Positions 1-6,454 of a DNA stretch of 7,392 bases are shown here, one piece after another. The notes below the pieces were generated by a model. That model had not been told where the DNA came from and ran no database searches. It saw nothing but the letters and a program-made list of their open reading frames with translations. Origin of the DNA: JBKQWK01 sp052139595 (lineage in GTDB: Bacteria; Actinomycetota; Thermoleophilia; UBA2241); assembly GCA_052139595.1 (NCBI GenBank), contig JBKQWK010000114.1:1-7392 (forward strand), given 5' to 3'. How positions within the stretch are numbered: the first letter of the stretch is position 1; the number at the start of each line of letters is the position of its first letter. The position numbers and the translations under genes are program-made.

Positions 1-1323
1 GTGACGCGTTGCCGAAACGTGGACACGCGGCGGCTGGGGACCGTGAAACTTGACGGCATTACTGATGAGATTCTGGAAAAGCTCGACGAGCTGCTGTCTG
101 TCGCTGTTCACGGTTGGCAGTGGATCAGAGGTAACCTCAGCCCCGCTCTCTTCGATGGTGGTCTTCAAATTGATGACGACTTCGGCGAACACTGCAGCGC
201 AGTCGACCGGCGCGAATGGCTGGCCGCGGGTACCGACGCGCGAGTAGGCAAGCAGGTCGTTGATCAGGTTCTGCAGGCGCTTGGCGCCGTCGACTGCGTA
301 GCCGATAAACTCGTCGGCGTCTTCATCGAGGCGACCCTGGTAGCGACGGGCCAGCAGCTGGGTGTAGCTCGCCACCATGCGCAGCGGCTCTTGCAGGTCA
401 TGCGAAGCGACGTAGGCAAACTGCTCCAGATCGGCGTTCGAGCGCGCTAGATCGGCGATCCGCTCAGCCAGTTGCCCCTGCGTGCGTTTCAGCTCGCTGA
501 CATCGCGGTTGGTAATGCGCCGGCCTAAGAAACTGCCATCCTCACCGTAGACTGGGCGGCAGAGGTGGTCGATCCAGCGCTCCTCACCGTCGGCACGGAC
601 GATGCGGAACTGAAGCTCGGTCAGCTCATCGGTCTTCTCGCCGCCGTGGTAGAGATGGCGATGAAGTTCGAAAGCTGGTCGATCGTCGGCCTGCACGATG
701 CGCTCAATGAGCTCAGGATCGGCGCGAAACGCAGCCGGTGAGTAGCCGCTGATGCGCTCGCAGGCCGGGGAGACGTAGACGAAGGTCAAGTCGGGCCCGA
801 TCCACATTTCCCAGTTGTAGGTGAGGTCGGCAACGGTGCGGAATCGTTGCTCGCTGGCGCGCAATGCCGCTTCGACACGCTTCTGCTCGGTGACATCGCG
901 CGCCGCAGCAAAGACGCCGCTCACCCGACCAGATTGATCGCGAAATACACTGGCGTTATAGAGCACCTCGGTGATCGCACCAGAGACGTGGCGGAGGGCG
1001 AGCGGATAATCGCGCACGAAACCCTCGGCGAAGACCTGCTCGTAGCCATGGCGCGCCGCCTGTGGCTCGGTGAAATAGTCAGAGAAGTCGGTGCCTATGA
1101 GCTTCTCGCGGGCAATGCCGGTGGCCTTCTCGGTTGCTGCGTTGACGTCGGTGATCTTGCCGGCAGACGAGATCGTCACCAACGGATCGAGGCTAGCCTC
1201 GAGGAGACTGCGGGCATAGGCGGAGGCGGCACGAAACGGTTCCTCGGCGTGTTCGGACGCAAGCGCAGCATCATCGTTGCGGTCAGGGCTTGGGTCGGCC
1301 GCGTTTGTCATCACGTGGCCCAT
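1..1323 (-). CDS. PAS-PAS sensor histidine kinase, C-terminus cut off by the window edge
   Basis: A two-component sensor kinase that should autophosphorylate on histidine and pass the phosphate to a response regulator; none is in the window. 441 codons are visible. Residues about 37-148 form a first PAS domain ending in the PAC-like ARDVTEQK. Residues about 157-280 form a second PAS/PAC domain ending in NRDVSELK. A HisKA dimerisation domain follows (about 296-363) with H-box SHDLQEPLR, the phospho-acceptor being H308. The N-box of the ATPase domain starts at about 415 (FQNLISNAVKF) and the sequence then leaves the window, so the G boxes are not seen. There is no signal peptide or membrane segment, so it is probably cytoplasmic. 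The ATG at 1323 is the first start after an in-frame TGA seven codons upstream; the ATG at 1311 is an alternative. Neither has a strong ribosome site. The signal sensed is unknown. Confidence 0.93.
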   Translation of the reverse strand, partial: MGHVMTNAADPSPDRNDDAALASEHAEEPFRAASAYARSLLEASLDPLVTISSAGKITDVNAATEKATGIAREKLIGTDFSDYFTEPQAARHGYEQVFAEGFVRDYPLALRHVSGAITEVLYNASVFRDQSGRVSGVFAAARDVTEQKRVEAALRASEQRFRTVADLTYNWEMWIGPDLTFVYVSPACERISGYSPAAFRADPELIERIVQADDRPAFELHRHLYHGGEKTDELTELQFRIVRADGEERWIDHLCRPVYGEDGSFLGRRITNRDVSELKRTQGQLAERIADLARSNADLEQFAYVASHDLQEPLRMVASYTQLLARRYQGRLDEDADEFIGYAVDGAKRLQNLINDLLAYSRVGTRGQPFAPVDCAAVFAEVVINLKTTIEESGAEVTSDPLPTVNSDRQQLVELFQNLISNAVKFHGPQPPRVHVSATRH

Positions 1324-1830
1324 GCCCGCTCTGTCGATCGGTCACGGCACAGTATCCAGAGCACCGCTCGGGTCCGATGGCGAAAGGAGCCTGCCTGCCG
1401 ACCGCGGAGCGAGCACTCCCCAGCTCTCCGCTGGCCGCAGATCACCGGGGAAACTTTACGAGAGTTCGCCGGGCGGGCCAGGTTGTGAGCTTGATCGGCA
1501 CGGGATGCTGCATGACAGACATTTTAGCGCACGCCTGTAAACACGTCCACGTGCTGGCTGAGCCAGGGTAAACCACGCCGTGGCTACGCTGCACCGCGGA
1601 GGCTGCGCCAGCATTGTCGCCTCCGGCGAACACCAACTCACTTGGCGGTCGCACGATGACAGTCCGGCCCCACATCGAACGCTGCACAAGAGAGATGTGG
1701 GTTATGCACATCACCAATGAGATTGACATGCTCGATTGTTTGCGCCTACGCTTTACCGGTTACGCTTCCCGCTGGCGCCTGCAGACCTGTGAGCCTGGCG
1801 CCATCGCCTTCCTCACGTAGCGAGGGACAG
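1324..1830. other. Gap between divergent kinase and MarR genes, no convincing gene
   Basis: This 507-base gap separates the divergently transcribed histidine kinase and MarR gene. The open frames here give arginine- and serine-rich translations with no recognisable family and no good ribosome site, so I treat it as noncoding. It holds a weak hairpin (CGGAGGC at 1597-1603 pairing with GCCTCCG at 1619-1625) without a T-tract. Near the MarR gene lie a possible promoter and a short direct repeat. No tRNA, CRISPR or insertion-sequence ends were seen. The length is large for such compact DNA, so an unrecognised small RNA or decayed gene cannot be excluded. Confidence 0.5.
1723..1752 (+). promoter_or_regulatory. 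Possible sigma-70-type promoter for the marR-like gene
   Basis: A perfect TTGACA at 1723-1728 is followed after 18 bases by TACGCT at 1747-1752, a poor -10 match. It points toward the MarR gene and would leave a leader of roughly 70 bases. The -10 heptamer TACGCTT recurs at 1761-1767, 14 bases on, with the palindrome ACCGGT between the copies. That arrangement could be an operator for self-repression, as is usual for MarR proteins, but it is short enough to be chance. Confidence 0.3.
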
Positions 1831-2280
1831 ATGAACAATCGCGACGAGCACATCGCAACCATCGTCAATGATCTGCAGACCGTCTACGCCAACCTGCATC
1901 GCTTGAATGTGCCGACGTGGCTGCAGCTTGACTTGACCATGGCCCAGCTCAAAGCCCTGGTCGCGATTGAGGGCAGTGCGGCGATCTCGGTCTGCAGGCT
2001 CGGCCGCGAGCTGTCGATCAGCGAACCGACAACCAGTCTGCTGGTCGACAAATTGGTGCGCCGCGGCTACGTCGAACGGACGGTCGACCCGGGCGACCGC
2101 AGGCGTGTCCTCTTGACCGCCACCAGGCGAGGCCAGGAACTGCTGCGCGAACTTCGCCACGGTCACCATCAGAGTCTGATCAAGTGGCTCAGCGTGCTCA
2201 GCGACGACGATCTCGACGTGCTGGCTCGCGGGTTGCAAGCGCTCAGCCAGACATCGAGCGCCAACTCACACCCAGCCTAA
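1831..2280 (+). CDS. MarR-family winged-helix transcriptional regulator
   Basis: A 149-residue protein of normal MarR length. MarR proteins are dimeric DNA-binding repressors that often release DNA when a small ligand or oxidant is present. The dimerisation helices flank a winged helix-turn-helix: LTMAQLKAL at about 35-43, a helix-turn-helix through LGRELSISEPTTSLLVDKL (about 57-75), and a wing with the family signature DPGDRRRVLL at about 86-95. The final helices (about 98-140) complete the dimer arm. The ATG at 1831 is chosen because GAGGGA lies just upstream and the family domain begins close to it; the frame opens farther upstream but that part has no homology. One cysteine (C55) lies near the helix-turn-helix, so redox sensing is not excluded. 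The targets are unknown; self-repression, the bioY remnant and the operon starting at 3002 are candidates by proximity only. Confidence 0.9.
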   Translation: MNNRDEHIATIVNDLQTVYANLHRLNVPTWLQLDLTMAQLKALVAIEGSAAISVCRLGRELSISEPTTSLLVDKLVRRGYVERTVDPGDRRRVLLTATRRGQELLRELRHGHHQSLIKWLSVLSDDDLDVLARGLQALSQTSSANSHPA

Positions 2281-2393
2281 CCTCTCAATGCGGGACGCCC
2301 AGAGGGAGAGCGAAAAGTGACGTCGCCTGAGACCGAGGACCCAAGCACATGACAGGGCGTGCTGTGGCAGGGTCGGCCGACGATCAAGCGCTC

Positions 2394-2437
2394 TGGCCAA
2401 GCCCGTAGCCAGCTTGGCAAGCGATCATGGCTGGCTA
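2394..2437. terminator. Possible hairpin between convergent marR and bioY remnant
   Basis: Two overlapping, mutually exclusive stems lie here. GCCAAGC (2396-2402) pairs with GCTTGGC (2412-2418), and TAGCCAGC (2406-2413) pairs with GCTGGCTA (2430-2437). The second ends on the stop codon of the bioY remnant. Neither is followed by a clear T-run on either strand, so this is only a tentative transcription-end structure between two convergent genes. Confidence 0.25.
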
Positions 2438-2788
2438 GCGCCAACCCGCCGACACGGGAAGTTGCAGCCGTGCCGCAACGAGAGCTCGGCAGGCTGCCGC
2501 GGCAAGAAACGCCTTGACAACGTCGAAGGGCAGGAACTGGAGGACGCCGACCCAGATAACAACGTGGAAATTCGTCGTGTGCAGGCGCCAGGCGAGCCAG
2601 GCGGCACCGAGCGCGTAGATAGGCACGAGACCGGCCGCAGCGGTGACAAACAGGCCGAGGCCACGTAGGCCAAGGCGCCGGGACAGCCCGCCGATCAGAG
2701 CGATGCCGAAGACGAAGCCCCACAAGTAGCCACCGGTGGGACCAAACAGCGTGCCGATACCCAAGGTTCCGCCGTGATGGACAGGCAT
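2435..2788 (-). pseudogene. bioY: BioY biotin transporter S-component, N-terminus missing
   Basis: Only the C-terminal 117 residues of a BioY-type protein are present. BioY is the membrane substrate-binding (S) component of the energy-coupling-factor biotin transporter and is normally about 180-200 residues with six helices. The visible part begins at the family's LPV..GG motif (here MPVHHGG), continues through the diagnostic GPTGGYLWGF, then hydrophobic segments at about residues 20-35, 44-66 and 76-105, and ends with the conserved LPFDVVKA, whose acidic and lysine pair is typical of BioY. The expected first helices are absent. The upstream in-frame sequence is polar, and the other frames upstream showed nothing BioY-like either. 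The ATG at 2788 is simply the first methionine in the conserved region, with no good ribosome site. I read it as a 5'-truncated remnant, probably cut by the rearrangement that brought the operon promoter region beside it. Confidence 0.8.
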
Positions 2789-2847
2789 CAGCTCAGCTGT
2801 GGGCGGCGAGCGCGTCTCATCAGAGGGCGTGAGGAAGCTGGAAGTAT

Positions 2848-2853
2848 TATAAT
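2848..2853 (+). promoter_or_regulatory. Possible -10 box (TATAAT) for the metal-sulfur operon
   Basis: A consensus TATAAT stands out in otherwise GC-rich DNA, about 150 bases before the ABC ATPase gene. It sits in the perfect 8-bp palindrome ATTATAAT (2846-2853), so it also reads as TATAAT on the minus strand. There, TTGTCG 18 bases upstream is a 4/6 match to the -35 box, pointing toward the bioY remnant. On the plus strand no -35 match is evident at the right distance. It may therefore serve the operon, the former bioY gene, or both. Confidence 0.35.
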
Positions 2854-2933
2854 GAAGCACATGCGCCTCCGACAACACAACAACGCGGGAAAGCCATGAA
2901 GAGATGGTGAAACCATGGTGTCGGCTCATTTCC

Positions 2934-2980
2934 TGCTCCCCTGTCGTCGCCGCACACTTACGATCGACGACAGGGGAGCA
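2934..2980. promoter_or_regulatory. Perfect 16-bp inverted repeat (leader hairpin or operator)
   Basis: TGCTCCCCTGTCGTCG at 2934-2949 is exactly complementary to CGACGACAGGGGAGCA at 2965-2980, with a 15-base loop. It ends about ten bases before the ribosome site of the ABC ATPase gene. There is no T-run, so it is not a standard terminator. It could be an RNA hairpin in the operon leader or a two-site DNA operator with half-sites about three helical turns apart. A mobile-element or recombination hairpin is also possible. Confidence 0.7.
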
Positions 2981-3001
2981 TGCGCCCGGGAGGGAGATGA
3001 G

Positions 3002-3790
3002 ATGATCGAGAGCATCACGATCATCGGCGGCCGCGGCAAGAGCGGCGATCCGGAGCCGGTAGAACGAATTGACCTTCAGATGGGCAACGTCGCCAGCATC
3101 GTCGGACCGACCGGTTCGGGCAAGACGACGTTCATCAACGACATCGAACTGTTCGCGAACGGCGACACTCCGTCGATGAGACGCGTCCTGATCAACGGCG
3201 AGCGGCCACCCAGGGAGTATCGCCACGACCCGTCCAAGAATCCCATCGCGCTGATCACCCAGCACACGACCTTCCTCTCCGACCTGCCCGTCGGGGAGTT
3301 CCTCCGCGTGCACGCGAGCGTGCGTGCCGCCAAGGACGCCCATCGGGAAGAGCTGATCGACGCCACGATCGCCTTCGCCAACCAGCTTACCGGCGAGGCG
3401 ATTCCACTCGACGTCCGCATGACCGAACTCTCCGGAGGCCAGACACGATCGCTGCTGATCGCCGACGCCACCATCATCTGCGACACGCCCATCGTGCTGC
3501 TCGACGAAGTGGAGAACGCAGGCATTAACCGGTCGCGCGCGCTGGAACTCCTCAGACAGCAGCGCAAGATCTTCATCTTCGTCACCCACGACCCACGCAT
3601 CACCCTGCTCTCCGACCTCCGCATCGTTATCAGCGAGGGTCGCGTCATGAAGGTTCTCAGCACCAACCGAAAAGAGCGGCAACTCGCCGCCGACGTGAGC
3701 CGCATCGACGACATCCTCAGCAACTTACGCGAGAAACTGCGCCTAGGCTATGAGCTCACCGGCGACGAACTGGAAGGGGTGCTGGCATGA
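3002..3790 (+). CDS. Soluble ABC-type ATPase, first gene of the metal-sulfur operon
   Basis: A 262-residue single ABC nucleotide-binding domain with every catalytic motif: Walker A GPTGSGKTT (35-43), Q-loop ITQHT (Q87), signature LSGGQ (143-147), Walker B IVLLDE (D168, E169) followed by the unusual VENAGINR, and H-loop FVTHDP (H196). The C-terminal tail (about 222-262) is charged and helical. It should bind and hydrolyse ATP as a dimer. No permease or intact membrane gene accompanies it, so a soluble role like that of SufC in Fe-S assembly, or as an energiser of a maturation complex, fits better than transport. That is inference from context. The ATG at 3002 is preceded by GGGAGGGAG at a good distance; an in-frame start at 2915 would place the inverted repeat inside the coding region and adds nothing of the family. 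Its last codons overlap the GTPase gene (ATGA). An energising ATPase for BioY is an alternative, but BioY here is broken and on the other strand. Confidence 0.9.
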   Translation: MIESITIIGGRGKSGDPEPVERIDLQMGNVASIVGPTGSGKTTFINDIELFANGDTPSMRRVLINGERPPREYRHDPSKNPIALITQHTTFLSDLPVGEFLRVHASVRAAKDAHREELIDATIAFANQLTGEAIPLDVRMTELSGGQTRSLLIADATIICDTPIVLLDEVENAGINRSRALELLRQQRKIFIFVTHDPRITLLSDLRIVISEGRVMKVLSTNRKERQLAADVSRIDDILSNLREKLRLGYELTGDELEGVLA

Positions 3791-4488
3791 GGTTGGCTAT
3801 CTGCGCTGGACCGACCACGACCGGCAAGACCTCGGTACTGCGGCACACGATCCGCAAGCTCATCGACGCCGGCGAGAGCGTCGCCTTCCTCAAGATCGAT
3901 GTGCAGTATGCAGAGGAGGACGAGATCCTGGCGCGCGAGTTCGGCATCCCTACACGTAAGGTGTACTCGGGCGAACTGTGCCCCGATCACTGCAGCGTCA
4001 TGGTGCTCGGCGACGCCCTGAAGTGGGCCAAGGACAATGACTGCAGCACACTGCTCGTTGAGACCGCCGGACTTTGCCTGCGCTGTGCTCCGTACGTCGA
4101 TGGCGGTCTCGGAATCTGCGTCCTTGAAGCCACGAGCGGCATGAATCTGCCGCTCAAGGTCGGCCCCATGCTCTCGCTGGCCGACGTCTGTATGGTCACC
4201 AAAGGCGATCTGGTTTCCCAGGCGGAGCGCGAGGTGTTCCGCGCCCGCATCCAGAACGTTGCGCCCCTGGTGCAGGTCTGGGAAGCTAATGCGCTCTACG
4301 GTATCGGGATAGACCCTCTCGTAGAGCGCATCCTCGCCACTGACGAGACCTCCGAAAAGATGATGCTGCGCGGCAGCCCGCCGGTCGGTACTTGCACGAT
4401 TTGCGTCGGCAAGCGCGAGGTCGGCTGGCAAGCGCACTTCGGCGTTGTCAGGGCACTCGACAACCAGAACTTCTACCGGGGGCAGTAG
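3787..4488 (+). CDS. HypB/CobW-like P-loop GTPase with several cysteine pairs
   Basis: A 233-residue SIMIBI-class P-loop NTPase, the class that includes the nickel- and cobalt-handling proteins HypB, UreG and CobW. Walker A is GPTTTGKTS (8-16). A switch-region aspartate lies in KIDVQ (36-40). VETAGLCLRC (91-100) occupies the place of the HypB motif ENVGNLVCP. The base-recognition motif is TKGD (138-141), with threonine where NKxD has asparagine. Cysteines cluster as CPDHC (65, 69), CLRC (97, 100), C111, C135 and a C-terminal CTIC (203, 206) followed by GKREVGW, suggesting metal or Fe-S binding. Together with the downstream desulfurase and 4Fe-4S protein this suggests GTP-driven insertion or transfer of a metal or cluster. 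The start is set by the ATGA overlap with the ABC gene and GAAGGGG upstream, so the two proteins are probably translationally coupled. It is not plain HypB: there is no N-terminal histidine stretch and the motifs differ. The substrate metal is unknown. Confidence 0.85.
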   Translation: MRLAICAGPTTTGKTSVLRHTIRKLIDAGESVAFLKIDVQYAEEDEILAREFGIPTRKVYSGELCPDHCSVMVLGDALKWAKDNDCSTLLVETAGLCLRCAPYVDGGLGICVLEATSGMNLPLKVGPMLSLADVCMVTKGDLVSQAEREVFRARIQNVAPLVQVWEANALYGIGIDPLVERILATDETSEKMMLRGSPPVGTCTICVGKREVGWQAHFGVVRALDNQNFYRGQ

Positions 4489-4491
4489 AGC

Positions 4492-5667
4492 GTGAATCAG
4501 TCAATCTACTTCGACCATGCGGCCACTACGCCGCTTGATCCGCGCGTCCGCGAGACGATGCTGCCATTCCTCGGCGAGAGCTTCGGCAACCCGTCGAGTC
4601 TTCATGGAGCTGGGCGAGTGGCCCATGCGGCAGTTGACCAGGCGCGTGCCGAGGTCGCGGATCTGATCGGTGCGCGCCCCACGGAGATCGTCTTTACTGC
4701 CAGCGGCTCGGAGGCCGACAACCTGGCCCTGCGTGGCGTGATGGAGCGTCAGGGCGGGCACGTGGTTGTGAGCGCCTTCGAGCACCCGGCCGTCATTGAG
4801 ACCTGCAAGTACCTCACCACCCGCGGCGTAAAGATCACTCAGCTACCGATCGACGCCGATGGGATCGTACAGCCGGAGAGCCTCGTGCAGACGCTGCGGC
4901 CGGACACGCGCCTGGTGTCGGTGATGACCGCCAACAATGTGGTCGGTACTATCCAGCCAGTGACGGAGTTAGCCAGGATCGCCAAGGAGCACGGGGCGCT
5001 GTTTCATACCGACGCCGTCCAGGCGGCCGGCAAGCTGCCACTCGACGTGTCGCGCCTGAACGTAGACCTCCTTTCGCTGTCGGCACACAAATTCCACGGA
5101 CCACAGGGCGTGGGTGCCCTCTACGTGCGCGCCGGCGTGCAGCTGACGCCGATCGTATTCGGCGGTGGCCAGGAGCGTGGCCTGCGCTCCGCCACGGAGA
5201 ACGTCCCCGGTATCGTCGGCTTCGGCCGCGCAGCGCACATCGCGGGAGCGGAGATGGCAGCAGAGGCGGTGCGGTTAGTCGCTCTGCGCGACCGCCTCAT
5301 GGAGGCCGTCACCGAGACGATCCCGAACGTGTACTTCATCGGCCACCCGTACATGCGCCTCCCCGGCCACCTGTGCCTTGGTTTCGCCGGCCAAGAGGGC
5401 GACGCCGTCAGACTCCTGCTGGAGCTGGACGCCCGTGGCATCGCCGTCTCGTCTGGCAGCGCCTGCAGCTCAAATCACGTGGGTGAGCCATCGTACGTGC
5501 TTGCTTCGATGGGTCTGGACCAGATCCGGGCACGCGGATCGCTTCGCATCACGCTGGGCAGGTTCACGACGGTAGACGAAGTGGACGAGTTTCTGCACGC
5601 GCTGCCCGATGCAGTGGCGTCCTTGAGAACCATTGCCAGTCACGCCGGCTTCGCCGTGCGCACCTGA
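4492..5667 (+). CDS. Cysteine desulfurase, NifS/IscS type (PLP enzyme)
   Basis: A 391-residue pyridoxal-phosphate enzyme that takes sulfur from L-cysteine as a protein persulfide, giving alanine. Visible family hallmarks are YFDHAATTPLDPRV (6-19), FGNPSSLH (31-38), TASGSEADNLAL (69-80), H98 in EHPA stacking on PLP, HTDAVQAAGK (172-181) with the PLP-binding D174 and Q177, the Schiff-base lysine K200 in SAHKFHGPQG, and the persulfide cysteine C325 in SSGSACSS. The usual RSGTEN appears as RSATEN (232-237). Length is normal for NifS/IscS. The start is GTG: it follows the GTPase stop by three bases and the same frame is closed upstream, so no longer start is possible. No IscU- or NifU-type scaffold lies nearby. 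The next gene, a 4Fe-4S protein, is the likely sulfur acceptor partner, and this is probably a specialised rather than housekeeping desulfurase. Selenocysteine lyase activity cannot be excluded from sequence. Confidence 0.95.
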   Translation: MNQSIYFDHAATTPLDPRVRETMLPFLGESFGNPSSLHGAGRVAHAAVDQARAEVADLIGARPTEIVFTASGSEADNLALRGVMERQGGHVVVSAFEHPAVIETCKYLTTRGVKITQLPIDADGIVQPESLVQTLRPDTRLVSVMTANNVVGTIQPVTELARIAKEHGALFHTDAVQAAGKLPLDVSRLNVDLLSLSAHKFHGPQGVGALYVRAGVQLTPIVFGGGQERGLRSATENVPGIVGFGRAAHIAGAEMAAEAVRLVALRDRLMEAVTETIPNVYFIGHPYMRLPGHLCLGFAGQEGDAVRLLLELDARGIAVSSGSACSSNHVGEPSYVLASMGLDQIRARGSLRITLGRFTTVDEVDEFLHALPDAVASLRTIASHAGFAVRT

Positions 5668-5677
5668 AAGGAGTCGC

Positions 5678-6454
5678 ATGTCCAACGTCGCTGACATAGA
5701 GCTACCGGGCCTCGATTGCGGCCTCTGTGGCTACCCATCGTGCGAGATCATGGCGGCACAGCTCGAGGCCAAGCCCGAATTGATCAAGCGCTGCATACCG
5801 CTGTCTGCCGACAGCCTCGGGGTAAGTGCCTCCCCGTCGGCTGCACCGTTCGCGAGGGCAGGTGCCCTATGCTCTGCGTCAGGCGCTGGCACCTGTCAGG
5901 ACTCGCTGGGCGGCAGCTGTGCCTCGTGCGGCGCAGCGACGGTCACCGGCACGGCCGGTAGCCTCCCGATGGCCGACGCCTCGGCTGAATGGACCGATGT
6001 GTTAGGACGCGAGTTCGATTTCGTGCTCGACCACTTTCCCGAAGAGGTCGGGCCACGCGAGCAGGTGATCCCTCACAACCCGATGATTACACGAGAGCTT
6101 GACCTGCAACCGGGAGACGTGCTCATCGGCCGACCGCTCGGCATCTCTTGCGGCTGTCCTGTAACCCACTGCGGCATCGTGCAGAGCGTCGACAAGAAAA
6201 CCGGCACGGTGGTGTGGTGCGTCACCGGTCCGCTGCATCCCCGCCAGCACGGCTTCAAGGACGTCGGCTACTACTCAGCGCAGGCGTACGAGGGCCTCAT
6301 AACGAAGGCGCGACTCGAGGTGGAGATCGGCCGGCGGTACTGGTTTCAGCCACGCATGTGCATGATGCAGTGGCGCCACAGCGGGTTGGTGAACTTCATC
6401 AACCGAGGTCCGGACGGCCTGCAGGTGCGCGTAGAAGGCCTGTGGATAGGCTGA
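5678..6454 (+). CDS. Two-domain 4Fe-4S protein, last gene of the metal-sulfur operon
   Basis: A 258-residue protein. The N-terminal domain carries C14, C17, C22 and C39 in the arrangement DCGLCGYPSC...RC, the 4Fe-4S motif shared with the large corrinoid/Fe-S subunit of acetyl-CoA pathway enzymes and RnfB-like proteins. A Ser/Ala/Gly-rich linker follows (about 42-100) with four more cysteines (65, 73, 81, 84), the last two as CASC, possibly a second metal site. The C-terminal domain (about 105-258) has SCGCPVTHC (157-165), VWCVTGP (179-185), RMCMMQWRHSG (226-236) and ends in VEGLWIG. I do not know its function; its packed Cys/His motifs suggest metal or cluster binding. ATG 5678 is chosen because AAAGGAG at 5667-5673 overlaps the desulfurase stop. 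It could be the scaffold, carrier or target of the system. No signal peptide or membrane segment is visible. Confidence 0.85.
   Translation: MSNVADIELPGLDCGLCGYPSCEIMAAQLEAKPELIKRCIPLSADSLGVSASPSAAPFARAGALCSASGAGTCQDSLGGSCASCGAATVTGTAGSLPMADASAEWTDVLGREFDFVLDHFPEEVGPREQVIPHNPMITRELDLQPGDVLIGRPLGISCGCPVTHCGIVQSVDKKTGTVVWCVTGPLHPRQHGFKDVGYYSAQAYEGLITKARLEVEIGRRYWFQPRMCMMQWRHSGLVNFINRGPDGLQVRVEGLWIG

Noticed and set aside
847..1488. Plus-strand open frame of 213 codons
   Set aside because: It is antisense to the histidine kinase, which has clear PAS and H-box motifs, and it has no recognisable product or ribosome site.
1597..1625. Hairpin in the gap between the kinase and MarR genes as a terminator
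   Set aside because: The 7-bp stem has no T-run on either strand and no gene ends nearby.
1717..1830. Longer N-terminus for the MarR regulator
   Set aside because: ATG 1831 has GAGGGA just upstream and gives the usual family length; the extension looks like noncoding DNA.
2915..3001. Longer N-terminus for the ABC ATPase starting at 2915
   Set aside because: It would run through the inverted repeat, has no family similarity and no good ribosome site, while ATG 3002 has GGGAGGGAG upstream.
2789..3682. Long minus-strand open frame running upstream from the bioY remnant through the ABC gene
   Set aside because: It is antisense to the motif-complete ABC ATPase, its translation is acidic and lacks any family motif, and only the part below 2788 matches BioY.
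3748..4437. Minus-strand open frame of 229 codons opposite the GTPase gene
   Set aside because: The plus strand encodes a P-loop GTPase with recognisable motifs; the antisense frame is a by-product of GC-rich codon use.
5633..5677. Earlier ATG for the 4Fe-4S protein inside the desulfurase gene
   Set aside because: ATG 5678 has a near-perfect AAAGGAG site; the 15-residue extension overlaps the desulfurase in another frame and adds no motif.
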